Of a DNA stretch of 13,523 nucleotides, positions 1 through 7,018 are shown in pieces. Location: the NCBI GenBank assembly GCA_007124535.1, contig SLEY01000009.1, positions 1 through 13,523 on the forward strand, read 5' to 3'. This DNA comes from Planctomycetaceae bacterium (GTDB lineage Bacteria; Planctomycetota; Planctomycetia; Pirellulales; Pirellulaceae). The first letter of the stretch is position 1. Every line of letters starts with the position of its first letter. The notes under the pieces are model-generated. The model was given only the letters and a program-made list of their open reading frames with translations, ran no database searches and had not been told where the DNA came from. Position numbers and translations under genes: made by a program.

Positions 1-289
1 GGGAGGAGAAGGAGATGCGGCTACGAGGGTAATCGTGGCCATGACGGATTTGAGGTGCGTTTTTCCGCCTTCGCGGTCAAGAAGCGACCGCGGGCCCCAG
101 CTCAGAGCAGCGGGGCATTTCAAGAATCATCGCCAGCATCTACCCCGATCGGCGCATCAAACTGCGTCCAATAGGTGGTGGGCTTCGGCGGGAGTCCGTG
201 GGGTGAAAGCATTCCGGTTGGCAACCCGCGACGGCAAGACCGCGTGGCTGCCCCTCACGGAATGCTGATCAGGTCAACGACCGGCTCAC
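1..289. other. Non-coding stretch with no recognisable gene
   Basis: All three forward frames contain short open stretches, but none has a ribosome binding site, a recognisable motif or a composition like the real genes further along. One forward frame is open from position 1 to a stop at 172-174 and could in principle be the tail of a gene that begins before the window; I do not recognise its peptide. I call nothing here. Confidence 0.5.
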
Positions 290-366
290 TTGGTCATTGG
301 TCATTGGTCATTGGTCATTGGTCAGGGGTCATTGGTCAGGAGTCAGGGGTCAGGAGTCAGGGGTCA
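290..366. repeat. Heptanucleotide tandem array, 11 units (TTGGTCA to GGRGTCA)
   Basis: Eleven consecutive 7-base units start at 290. Five are TTGGTCA, followed by GGGGTCA, TTGGTCA, GGAGTCA, GGGGTCA, GGAGTCA and GGGGTCA. The last four bases are always GTCA, so the variants look like stepwise divergence of one unit. Similar heptamer arrays are known in cyanobacteria as short tandemly repeated repetitive sequences; the link to that class is by resemblance only. No coding function is apparent, because a 7-base period shifts the reading frame every unit. Confidence 0.9.
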
Positions 367-384
367 GGAACCACCAAGCACCAA

Positions 385-433
<49 letters not shown>

Positions 434-436
434 ACC

Positions 437-459
437 GACGCACTGACGCACTGACGCAC
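437..459. repeat. Octanucleotide tandem repeat, GACGCACT x 2.9
   Basis: Two full copies and one copy lacking its last base of the 8-base unit GACGCACT lie directly after the CTACCGC array. The array is short but perfect. It forms the third distinct tandem repeat within 170 bases. Confidence 0.8.
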
Positions 460-829
460 CTCTCTTCTCCGATTCCCGAGTGCCATGTGGGTACCCGCCC
501 TGTTTCGGTGAGGCGGAAAGGGAGGAAAAACTGCGGGTGAGGGCCGGGGTTTGCCCGATGGTCCGCGATGCTCGGGCAAGCGTCAGGGCAACCGGTCGTG
601 GGTGGCCGTGATGCTCGGGGAGGTTCCACGGCAGCGGCTCCCGGGTGACGCTGTTGGACCCCGATGCTCCGACGGCTTCCGAATGTCCGTCCGCCCGTGT
701 TTGGCAGTGCGGAGACGATTCCCCTTGGCGTTCCCTTATCCGGCGAACTTCAAACGTGCCCGGCGCTCCCGCGTGACCGGTCGGCGACGGCGAGGCGGAG
801 GCGGTTGCTTCACTTTCCCGTACAAAGCC
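460..829. other. Intergenic stretch without a supported gene
   Basis: An open forward frame runs from about 551 to 1390, but its translation is arginine-, serine- and proline-rich low-complexity protein of the kind seen in non-coding frames of GC-rich DNA. It has no ribosome binding site, and it crosses the minus-strand gene fossils. I see no RNA gene, terminator or clear promoter here. Confidence 0.5.
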
Positions 830-1019
830 CGGGCAATCGGGCTCCGCTTCGTCTGCTCGTGGCGCGGGACTTCTTTTTGCGACGTGCGTTCAGGCTGGTT
901 GCGCCACCGGCCGTCTCTCGGCCCAAGTCAGGCACCACCGATCCCAGACGCTGGATCATCGCATCGAAGGTCGCGTGCAGGTGTGTCAGGTGCGGTTCCT
1001 GGCCGAGTCGTTCATGATC
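830..1019 (-). pseudogene. Internal fragment of a transposase-like gene
   Basis: Read on the minus strand from about 1019 down to 830, the sequence encodes a peptide with the segments RLGQEPHLTHLH, MIQRLGSVVPDLGRETAGG and SLNARRKKK. From memory these resemble the middle of planctomycete transposases of the DUF772/IS4-like type, where a Q/VQRLG...PDLG block is followed by an NARRK block. Homology appears to stop near 830, where the frame runs into unrelated proline/arginine-rich sequence. Catalytic residues of the transposase core are absent, so this is a dead remnant. The family assignment is recollection, not a search result. Confidence 0.45.
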
Positions 1020-1050
1020 GAGAGTTGGTTCTGACATCACAACCCTTTTC
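1020..1050 (-). pseudogene. Possible 5' end of a four-helix-bundle protein gene, fused to transposase debris
   Basis: On the minus strand an AAAAGGG ribosome-binding-like sequence (about 1043-1049) precedes an ATG at 1035-1037, and the peptide begins MSEPTLDHERL. I recall planctomycete proteins of the 23S rRNA-intervening-sequence (four-helix bundle) family starting very similarly. After HERL the reading continues into the transposase-like peptide instead. It is therefore at most a dozen codons of such a gene joined to another fossil. The assignment is weak and rests on memory. Confidence 0.25.
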
Positions 1051-1083
1051 GAGTACGAGTACCGTTGCACTGAGTACGAGTAC
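1051..1083. repeat. Direct repeat of GAGTACGAGTAC
   Basis: The 12-base sequence GAGTACGAGTAC, itself a double GAGTAC, occurs at 1051-1062 and again at 1072-1083, separated by nine bases. It lies between the two transposase-like fragments and just upstream (minus strand) of the MSEPTLDHERL start. It looks like a short remnant of a hexanucleotide microsatellite. Confidence 0.7.
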
Positions 1084-1109
1084 GACTGTCCTGACGCACA
1101 ACTGCTTGA

Positions 1110-1206
1110 TTGTCTTCAGGGTGGGGCTGTTTTCCAGTTCATCCCCGGCAAAGAGCGGCTTGGTGGCGGCGATGCGCAGGGCGTCTTCCTCCGTGGCAGG
1201 GGGCAA
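1110..1206 (-). pseudogene. N-terminal fragment of a transposase-like gene
   Basis: Minus-strand translation from 1206 gives EEDALRIAATK followed by LFAGDELENSPTLKTIK, which from memory matches the N-terminal region of the same DUF772-type transposase class as the fragment at 830-1019. The likeness ends abruptly near 1110, where the frame enters the GAGTAC-repeat spacer and becomes valine/leucine-rich junk ending in a stop. The upstream side is closed by a stop just before 1206. With the 830-1019 piece it gives the N-terminal and middle parts of one element in the right order, with the stretch between them lost and replaced. Confidence 0.45.
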
Positions 1207-1459
1207 TCATGGCCGGTCCCCGATGGGCCAGATTCGTCTACTACGCAACGGATCCCCTGCCGGTTCGTCTCGTGGTCGAAAAACCGCGAAAAAAAATCCT
1301 TTTTTGGCCGCCAAGCTGCAAAATTCCAGGGAATTTCGACCGGCTCTGCGGGGAAGCGGATTTTTGCCCCTCATTCAAAGCCCTAAATAGAAAGCAATTC
1401 CGTACAACGCAACCGGCTCGGGTCGGAGGGAGGCGACTGGAAGAATCCGCCAAGTCGGG
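1207..1459. other. Upstream region of the gcv operon, non-coding
   Basis: No gene is supported here. The stretch contains an A-run/T-run inverted repeat around 1287-1306 and a palindrome at 1321-1336, described separately. It lacks the conserved landmarks of a glycine riboswitch. Confidence 0.5.
1321..1336. promoter_or_regulatory. Perfect palindrome upstream of gcvT, possible operator
   Basis: The arms AAATTCC (1321-1327) and GGAATTT (1330-1336) are perfectly complementary around a two-base centre. The site is AT-rich in a GC-rich context and lies about 165 bases before gcvT. The shape would suit a dimeric regulator, but no regulator is identified and chance is possible. Confidence 0.3.
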
Positions 1460-1465
1460 TACAAT
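1460..1465 (+). promoter_or_regulatory. Probable -10 element of the gcv operon promoter
   Basis: TACAAT matches the sigma70 -10 consensus at five of six positions and lies 37 bases before the gcvT start. The best -35 candidate at 17-base spacing (CTGGAA, 1437-1442) is weak, with three matches of six. If transcription starts near 1472, the leader is only about 30 bases. Confidence 0.45.
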
Positions 1466-1502
1466 GACGCGTTTTATCCCCACCACATCAAGGAACCAAG
1501 CG

Positions 1503-2666
1503 ATGTCCACGTTGCCCGCTCCGACGCCGCTGTACTCCTGGCATGTGGAGCATGCCGGGCGCATGGTCGATTTCTCCGGCTGGTCCCTGCCCGTGCAATA
1601 CGATTCGATCATCAGTGAACATAAGGCCACACGCACCGCGGCCGGGCTCTTCGACATCTCCCACATGGGACGCTTTTACCTCCGCGGGCCCGACGCCGCC
1701 AACGTGCTGGATCGGCTGGTCACGCGCCGCATCGCAAATCTGCGCCCGGGACGAATCCGCTATGGCTTGATCACCAACGAACAGGGCGGGATCCTGGATG
1801 ACGTCCTGGTCTCCCACCTGGAAATGCCGGATGGTCAGCCCCTGTTCCTGCTGGTCGTCAATGCGGGAAACCGTGACAAGATCGGGGATTGGATCCGGCA
1901 GCACACACCGGAGGGCGGGGCGGTCGAAATCTGCGACCAGACTGCAGCGACGGCCATGCTGGCGGTTCAAGGCCCCCGAGCGGAAGCGATTGTGGCCGGG
2001 ACGCTCGATTCGGAAGTCTGCAAGCTAGGCTATTATCGCGGTTCGGTCACCACACATTTCGGCGGGTCGTGTATTGTGTCGCGAACCGGTTATACTGGCG
2101 AGGACGGTTTCGAGTTGATCGTGCCTGCCGAGCGTGGTCTGGAAGTTTGGCAGGCCCTCTGCCGGACGGGAGGCCCGCTCGGTCTGAAACCCTCCGGACT
2201 GGGGGCTCGCGATACGTTGCGACTGGAGGCAGGCATGCCGCTGTACGGGCATGAGTTGACGGACGAGATCGACCCGTTCCAGGCGGGTCTGGGATTCGCG
2301 GTCACGTTGAAGGATCACGAATTCATCGGCCGTCCGGCTTTGGAGCGGCGGCGGCTGACAGACAGCCCCCAGCGAGTGGGTCTGGTACTGGACGGCCGAC
2401 GTGTCGCCCGCGAAGGTTGCCCGGTGTTGAGTTCGGGCACTTGCGTCGGGCGGGTGACCAGTGGTACGTTCTCGCCGACGTTGCAGAAATCGATCGCCAT
2501 GGCCTATCTGGCTCCCGATTGCTTGGGCGAGGCGATCGAACTGGGAGTCGACATTCGCGGCCGCCTGCAATCGGCACAGCGGGTCCCGCTGCCGTTTTAT
2601 CAGCGCGTGCGCGACGCTTCCAAGAACCACGCTTTTTCCTCTGACTTCCAAGGATCGACACGGTGA
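1503..2666 (+). CDS. gcvT: Glycine cleavage system T-protein (aminomethyltransferase)
   Basis: This protein transfers the methylene carbon from aminomethyl-lipoyl-GcvH to tetrahydrofolate, releasing ammonia and giving 5,10-methylene-tetrahydrofolate in the cytoplasm. The 387-residue product has the family layout: FSGWSLPVQY near residue 24, FDISHMG near 50, GGILDD near 95-100 with the conserved catalytic-site aspartate, SRTGYTGEDGFE in the middle, and RDTLRLEAGMPLYGHEL followed by the C-terminal barrel with VGRVTSGTFSP. E. coli GcvT has about 364 residues; the extra length is mostly a C-terminal tail. The ATG at 1503 is chosen because AAGGA (1490-1494) lies eight bases upstream and the protein then starts where the family does. 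Its stop overlaps the gcvH start by four bases. It is the first gene of the operon. Confidence 0.97.
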   Translation: MSTLPAPTPLYSWHVEHAGRMVDFSGWSLPVQYDSIISEHKATRTAAGLFDISHMGRFYLRGPDAANVLDRLVTRRIANLRPGRIRYGLITNEQGGILDDVLVSHLEMPDGQPLFLLVVNAGNRDKIGDWIRQHTPEGGAVEICDQTAATAMLAVQGPRAEAIVAGTLDSEVCKLGYYRGSVTTHFGGSCIVSRTGYTGEDGFELIVPAERGLEVWQALCRTGGPLGLKPSGLGARDTLRLEAGMPLYGHELTDEIDPFQAGLGFAVTLKDHEFIGRPALERRRLTDSPQRVGLVLDGRRVAREGCPVLSSGTCVGRVTSGTFSPTLQKSIAMAYLAPDCLGEAIELGVDIRGRLQSAQRVPLPFYQRVRDASKNHAFSSDFQGSTR

Positions 2667-3058
2667 ACGAAGAACAATTGCTTTATGCTCCGACCCACGA
2701 ATGGGTTCACGTGGCTGAAGAGAATGGCGAACGGATCGCGACCATCGGCATCTCGGCCTTTGCGGTCGAACTACTGACCGATTTGGTCTACATGGAACTA
2801 CCCGAGGTGGGCAAGGAGTTGATTCAGGGAGAGGAATTCGGCGAAGTCGAGTCGGTCAAGGCGGTCAGTCCTTTGTACAGTCCGGTGAACGGCCAAGTGG
2901 TGGCGGTCAACTCCGAGCTGCCCGACCGGCTGGAGACCTTGAGCGATGACCCATATAATGAGGGGTGGATTTTGAAGGTCAAGTTGGCTGGCGATGCGGA
3001 GCTGGCTAACTTGATGGATTACCCCACGTATCAGAAGCAGTGTGCGGAAGAAGGTTAG
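2663..3058 (+). CDS. gcvH: Glycine cleavage system H-protein (lipoyl carrier)
   Basis: GcvH is the shuttle protein whose lipoyl arm carries the aminomethyl group between the P-, T- and L-proteins. The 131-residue product contains the lipoylation motif GEVESVKAVS, with Lys66 as the attachment site, after the N-terminal THEWV and the IGISAFAVELLTDLVYMELP strand region. The C-terminal part has the expected NEGWILKVK. Translation starts at GTG 2663-2665, overlapping the gcvT stop TGA (2664-2666), and an AAGGA eight bases upstream supports this start. The overlap implies translational coupling with gcvT. Lys66 is the likely substrate of the transferase encoded at 6086. Confidence 0.97.
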   Translation: MNEEQLLYAPTHEWVHVAEENGERIATIGISAFAVELLTDLVYMELPEVGKELIQGEEFGEVESVKAVSPLYSPVNGQVVAVNSELPDRLETLSDDPYNEGWILKVKLAGDAELANLMDYPTYQKQCAEEG

Positions 3059-3059
3059 G

Positions 3060-4421
3060 ATGGCCTACCTGTTCAACACCCCGGAAGACCAGTCGCAGAT
3101 GTTGGCGGCGATCGGCGTGGAGTCCTTGGAGGACCTATTCGCGAGCGTCCCACCTGATTTGCGATTATCCGAACCGCTGGATTTGCCTTCGGCGTTGAGC
3201 GAACTGGAATTGGTTCAGCACGTGACAGGTCTGGCGGCCCGGAACGGCTCATCCGTGGATAGAGTGTGCTTTCTGGGCGGGGGCAGTTACGATCATTTTG
3301 TGCCGGCCGTGGTTGACTCACTTGCCTCGCGCGGCGAGTTCTACACGTCCTACACCCCCTATCAGCCGGAGGTGAGTCAAGGCAACCTGCAGGCCATGTT
3401 TGAATACCAGACGATGGTCTGCCAGTTGACCGGTCTGGACGTTTCCAATGCCAGTCTTTACGACGGGGGCAGTGCCACGATCGAAGCCGTACTGATGGCT
3501 TTGAACGCCACGCGCCGGGAAGGCAAGGTGGTGACGTCGCGCAGTTTGCATCCGGAATACCGGGAAATCATGAAGACCTATCTGGCGAATTTGTCCACAG
3601 AATTGGTCACGGTCGATGCGGCGGAGGGTCGGACTGATTTGAGTGCCTTGGCGGCGGCGGTGGATTCCCAAACCGCTTGCGTGGTTATCGGGCATCCCAA
3701 TTTTTTTGGCGCCTTGGAATCGATGGGCGAGGTGGCTCGGATTGCGCACGAGGCGGGCGCTTTGCTGATCCAGGTCTTCGATCCGATCAGTTTGGGGCTT
3801 CTCAAGCGGCCGGGGGACTGGGGTGCGGATATTGCGGTGGCGGAAGGTCAGTCATTAGGTTCGCCGATGAGCTTCGGCGGCCCGTATCTGGGGTTGATGG
3901 CCTGCCGGGAATCCTTCGTGCGCCGTCTGCCGGGTCGGATTGCCGGTCAGACCACCGATCGTCGCGGGCGCCGTTGCTGGGTACTGACCCTTCAGACGCG
4001 CGAGCAACATATCCGGCGGGCCAAGGCGACGAGCAACATCTGCACCAATCAGGGCTTGATCGCGCTGCGTGCCGCCATTTATCTTGCGGCGATGGGTCCG
4101 CATGGACTGAGGGAAACTGCCGAGTTATGTCTGCAGAAGGCCCATTATGCTCAACAGAAGCTGACGGCGGCTTCGCGGTACCAATTGGCGTTTGCTCAGC
4201 CCACCTTCAAGGAGTTCGTTGTTCGGGATTCGCGGTCCGACGTCGCCCACTTGCTGTCTCAGGCAGAGCGTCGGGGATGGCTGGCGGGGATTCCGTTGGA
4301 ACGCTGGTACCCCGAGTTGCACGATTGTTTTCTGGTGGCGGTGACCGAGAAGCGAACCCGCGAACAGATCGAAGGCTGGGCCGATTGTTTGTGCTCGGAT
4401 TTGGAGGACGTACCGTTTTGA
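3060..4421 (+). CDS. gcvPA: Glycine dehydrogenase (decarboxylating) subunit 1
   Basis: This is the N-terminal half of the split P-protein, which together with GcvPB decarboxylates glycine using pyridoxal phosphate and passes the aminomethyl group to lipoyl-GcvH. The 453-residue product shows family blocks such as FLGGGSYDHFVP, FYTSYTPYQPEVSQGNLQAM, DGGSATIEAVLMA, HPNFFGALE, SFGGPYLGLMA and RRAKATSNICTNQGLIALRA. It lacks the PLP lysine, which is in subunit 2, as is normal for this form. The ATG at 3060, one base after the gcvH stop, is preferred to an in-frame GTG at 3042 because it has AGAAGG (3049-3054) upstream and gives the family start MAYLFNTPEDQ. The next operon gene follows only after 228 bases of repeat-rich DNA. 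Confidence 0.97.
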   Translation: MAYLFNTPEDQSQMLAAIGVESLEDLFASVPPDLRLSEPLDLPSALSELELVQHVTGLAARNGSSVDRVCFLGGGSYDHFVPAVVDSLASRGEFYTSYTPYQPEVSQGNLQAMFEYQTMVCQLTGLDVSNASLYDGGSATIEAVLMALNATRREGKVVTSRSLHPEYREIMKTYLANLSTELVTVDAAEGRTDLSALAAAVDSQTACVVIGHPNFFGALESMGEVARIAHEAGALLIQVFDPISLGLLKRPGDWGADIAVAEGQSLGSPMSFGGPYLGLMACRESFVRRLPGRIAGQTTDRRGRRCWVLTLQTREQHIRRAKATSNICTNQGLIALRAAIYLAAMGPHGLRETAELCLQKAHYAQQKLTAASRYQLAFAQPTFKEFVVRDSRSDVAHLLSQAERRGWLAGIPLERWYPELHDCFLVAVTEKRTREQIEGWADCLCSDLEDVPF

Positions 4422-4456
4422 GAGGCCCTGACCGACCTGGGCCGGGAGCGACCGGC

Positions 4457-4597
4457 GGTTTCGGCGGGGTCAGAGACCCGCGCCGAGCGAGAGCCGCGCC
4501 GAGCGGGCGGTGGTTTCGGCGGGGTCGGAGACCCGCGCCGAGCAGTTTTGTCAGAGACCCGCGCCGAGCGGTGACCTGCGGCGAGCAGTTTTATCAG
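4457..4597. repeat. GC-rich hairpin-forming repeat cluster between gcvPA and gcvPB
   Basis: Two nearly identical copies of a roughly 32-base unit lie at 4457-4489 and 4512-4543, with partial copies of the right half at 4490-4504 and 4550-4569 and a degenerate one at 4571-4593. In each full copy, CGGCG plus GGGTC pairs with GACCC plus CGCCG across a three-base loop (AGA or GGA) with a single bulged G: 4462-4485 and 4517-4540. The tail GCAGTTTTxTCAG recurs at 4542-4553 and 4585-4597. It resembles REP-like intergenic elements. It is the only long gap in an otherwise tightly packed operon. Confidence 0.8.
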
Positions 4598-4649
4598 GGC
4601 CGCTAAACTGCCTGTCGCTGTTTTGCTATGGAGACGCCCCTGGGATGCC

Positions 4650-6101
4650 ATGAAAGATCGCAATACCCCCCTGATTTTCGAGCGTTCCCGTCCTGGTCGG
4701 CGGGCGACCTGCATGCCCTCTGCCGATGTTCCGGTCCGGCCGATCGAGGATCTGCTGCCGGCGGCGAGTCGGGCGGCGGAACCACCCCCGCTGCCCGAAC
4801 TGGCCGAACCGGATATCGTCCGCCATTTTACGAGCCTCTCCACACGGAATATGGCGGTCGATACGCATTTCTACCCGCTGGGTTCGTGCACGATGAAGTA
4901 CAATCCGAAGCGGAATGAACGACTGGCCTCGCTGCCCGGTTTGGCCGATCTGCACCCGTACCAGCCGGAAGACTCGCTGCAGGGTCTGTTCCACATCCTG
5001 CACGAATTGCAGCAGATGCTGGCAGAGATCTCGGGTCTGCCCGGCGTCACCTTGCAGCCGGCCGCGGGCGCCCACGGCGAACTGACCGCCCTGATGATCG
5101 CGGCCGCCCATTTTCGGCGTCTTGGGCAACGTCGCACCAAAGTGCTGACTCCCGATACGTCCCATGGCACCAATCCCGCCAGTGCCCGCATGGCCGGGTT
5201 CCAGACCGTCACCCTTCAAAGTACCCCCGAAGGCTACGTGGACCTGGACGACCTGGAAACCAAGCTGGACGAGCAGGTCGCGGTGCTGATGGTCACCAAT
5301 CCCAATACTTTGGGGTTGTTTGATCAGCAGATTCGCCAAGTCTCCGAACGCGTCCATGCTCGGGGTGGTTTGGTCTATTTGGACGGCGCCAATATGAACG
5401 CCATCTTGGGCATCGCTCGGCCGAGTGATTTCGGGGCCGATATGATGCACTTCAACCCGCACAAGACCTTCAGCAGTCCGCATGGCGGAGGCGGACCTGG
5501 CGCCGGTCCCGTGTGCGTCAGCCAGGCGTTGGAACCGTATCTGCCCTTGCCGATCGTCGCTCGTGTCGATTCAAAATACCGCCTGATTCAGGAGCGTCCC
5601 CACTCGATCGGCCGGGTTCGAAGTTACTTTGGTAATGTGGGCGTGCTGGTTCGGGCGTACTGCTACATCCGCACCCTTGGTCCCGCGGGCCTGCGTCGCG
5701 TCTCGGAGGACGCCGTGTTGAACGCCAATTATCTGCTCAGTCTGATCAAACATTTTCTGGTCGTGCCGCACGGCGACCGCTGCCTGCATGAATTTGTGGC
5801 TTCGGCCGCCGAGGTGAAGAAGACGCGGGGAGTCCGCGGCATGGATTTGGCAAAACGGCTGTTAGATTACGGCTTTCATGCCCCCACCGTCTACTTCCCG
5901 CTGACGGTGCCCGAAGCGATCATGATCGAGCCCACGGAGACGGAGAGCAAGGAGACGCTGGACGCGTTTGCGGAGACCCTGTTTCGCATTTTGGAAGAGC
6001 CGTTGGACCGTCTTCAAGAGGCACCCTATACCACTCCTATTAGTCGTCCGGATGAGGTTCAGGCGGCGCGGAAACCGATCTTGCGATGGACCTGCGACTG
6101 A
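4650..6101 (+). CDS. gcvPB: Glycine dehydrogenase (decarboxylating) subunit 2
   Basis: This is the PLP-binding half of the glycine cleavage P-protein, partner of the upstream GcvPA. The 483-residue product includes the family start LIFERSRPGRR, the block DTHFYPLGSCTMKYNPK near residues 71-87, PAAGAHGELTALM, SHGTNPASARMAG, DGANMNAILG, and the PLP site HFNPHKTFSSPHGGGGPG with Lys272. The C-terminus has FHAPTVYFPLTVPEAIMIEPTE. The ATG at 4650 gives the usual family start; an in-frame TTG at 4623 would add nine residues with no likeness. The ribosome binding site is poor: GGGA is only four bases away and GGAG sixteen bases away. Its end overlaps the following gene by 16 bases. Confidence 0.97.
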   Translation: MKDRNTPLIFERSRPGRRATCMPSADVPVRPIEDLLPAASRAAEPPPLPELAEPDIVRHFTSLSTRNMAVDTHFYPLGSCTMKYNPKRNERLASLPGLADLHPYQPEDSLQGLFHILHELQQMLAEISGLPGVTLQPAAGAHGELTALMIAAAHFRRLGQRRTKVLTPDTSHGTNPASARMAGFQTVTLQSTPEGYVDLDDLETKLDEQVAVLMVTNPNTLGLFDQQIRQVSERVHARGGLVYLDGANMNAILGIARPSDFGADMMHFNPHKTFSSPHGGGGPGAGPVCVSQALEPYLPLPIVARVDSKYRLIQERPHSIGRVRSYFGNVGVLVRAYCYIRTLGPAGLRRVSEDAVLNANYLLSLIKHFLVVPHGDRCLHEFVASAAEVKKTRGVRGMDLAKRLLDYGFHAPTVYFPLTVPEAIMIEPTETESKETLDAFAETLFRILEEPLDRLQEAPYTTPISRPDEVQAARKPILRWTCD

Positions 6102-6823
6102 TCGTCGACCCGCCCGGTGCGGGAGATTGGAATATGAGCCTGGACGAAGCGCTGCTGGACCAGGTGGGTGAGAACGGGCGGACCGGTTGCCTGCGCTTCT
6201 ACTTCTGGGACCAACCGACGTTGTCGCTGGGTTACTTTCAATCCCACAGATCAAGGGACCGGCACACTTTCAGTCAGGCTTGTCCACTGGTACGGCGTTC
6301 GACGGGCGGCGGGGCCATCGTGCATGCGGAGGAACTGACGTACAGTCTGGTGCTTCCGGTGCGGCATGCTTCCCAAGTGACCCGTTTATACGAGATTTGC
6401 CACCAGACGCTGATAGCCGAGCTATCCACCCGTGGCATTGTGGCGACCCGTTGGGGGCAAGCTCGCCGTGGATCGGTGGGTGACGAGCCGTTTTTGTGCT
6501 TTTTGCGGCGTTCGGAAGACGATATTGTAATCGGGCGGCACAAGATTGCGGGCAGCGCCCAACGGCGTCGGCGCGGGGGGGTTCTCCAGCACGGCAGTGT
6601 GTTGTTGCGTAAGACGTGTCATGCCCCCGAGTTAGCTGGAATCGAGGATCTTTCCGCCCTGCGGATTGACCCGTACGAACTAGCCAGGAGGTGGTCTGCC
6701 CGACTGGGGGACTGCTTGGGGGTTGGTTTATGCCGCGGGCGCCCCACAGCGGGTGAGGTGGAACAGGCCGCAAGGTACCGATCGCAGAAATTCGGCAACC
6801 GGCAATGGACCCATCGGCGGTGA
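6086..6823 (+). CDS. Lipoate-protein ligase A family protein, probably LipM-like octanoyltransferase
   Basis: The 245-residue product belongs to the BPL/LplA/LipB fold that attaches octanoate or lipoate to lipoyl domains. Visible motifs are NMSLDEALL near residue 16, RRSTGGGAIVH (70-80), the catalytic lysine in HKIAGSAQRRR (Lys153) and GGVLQHGSVLL (164-174). A cysteine at 138 (PFLCF) precedes the lysine block, where from memory the Bacillus LipM octanoyltransferase carries its acyl-accepting cysteine, so a LipM-type activity fits better than an ATP-dependent ligase. The LplA accessory C-terminal domain is absent. The ATG at 6086 lies inside the end of gcvPB with no clear ribosome binding site, suggesting translational coupling. 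Context points to modification of GcvH Lys66. Confidence 0.88.
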   Translation: MDLRLIVDPPGAGDWNMSLDEALLDQVGENGRTGCLRFYFWDQPTLSLGYFQSHRSRDRHTFSQACPLVRRSTGGGAIVHAEELTYSLVLPVRHASQVTRLYEICHQTLIAELSTRGIVATRWGQARRGSVGDEPFLCFLRRSEDDIVIGRHKIAGSAQRRRRGGVLQHGSVLLRKTCHAPELAGIEDLSALRIDPYELARRWSARLGDCLGVGLCRGRPTAGEVEQAARYRSQKFGNRQWTHRR

Positions 6824-6871
6824 CACGTTTTGCGGCTCCGAGGTAGACCAAGACAACCCAAGCCCATTTTT

Positions 6872-6900
6872 TTGACGAATTCATCGGGCTTTGCTATTCT
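6872..6900 (+). promoter_or_regulatory. Sigma70-type promoter for the FHA gene
   Basis: TTGACG (6872-6877) and TATTCT (6895-6900) are separated by the ideal 17 bases. They match the -35 and -10 consensus at five and four of six positions. A start near 6907 would give a leader of about 112 bases before the ATG at 7019. The promoter lies in the 195-base gap after the gcv operon, so the FHA gene is probably its own transcription unit. Confidence 0.6.
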
Positions 6901-7018
6901 TAAAGTGCCTCTAGGAGGGCCAGCACCGAATTGCTATAGTGACACCGACCGGTTGTTCCCGGGGTGCGTTGCTGGTATCAAGGGGCAATTGACGAATCCA
7001 GGCGAGGAAAGGCATTTC

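Noticed and set aside
551..1390. Long forward open frame of 279 codons across the upstream region
   Set aside because: Its product is arginine/serine-rich low-complexity protein with no ribosome binding site, and it runs antisense through the transposase-like fossils.
1207..1502. Glycine riboswitch upstream of gcvT
   Set aside because: I could not find the conserved aptamer landmarks, and the probable leader is too short.
4626..5483. Minus-strand open frame of 285 codons
   Set aside because: It is antisense to gcvPB, which is certain from its PLP motif and family-wide likeness.
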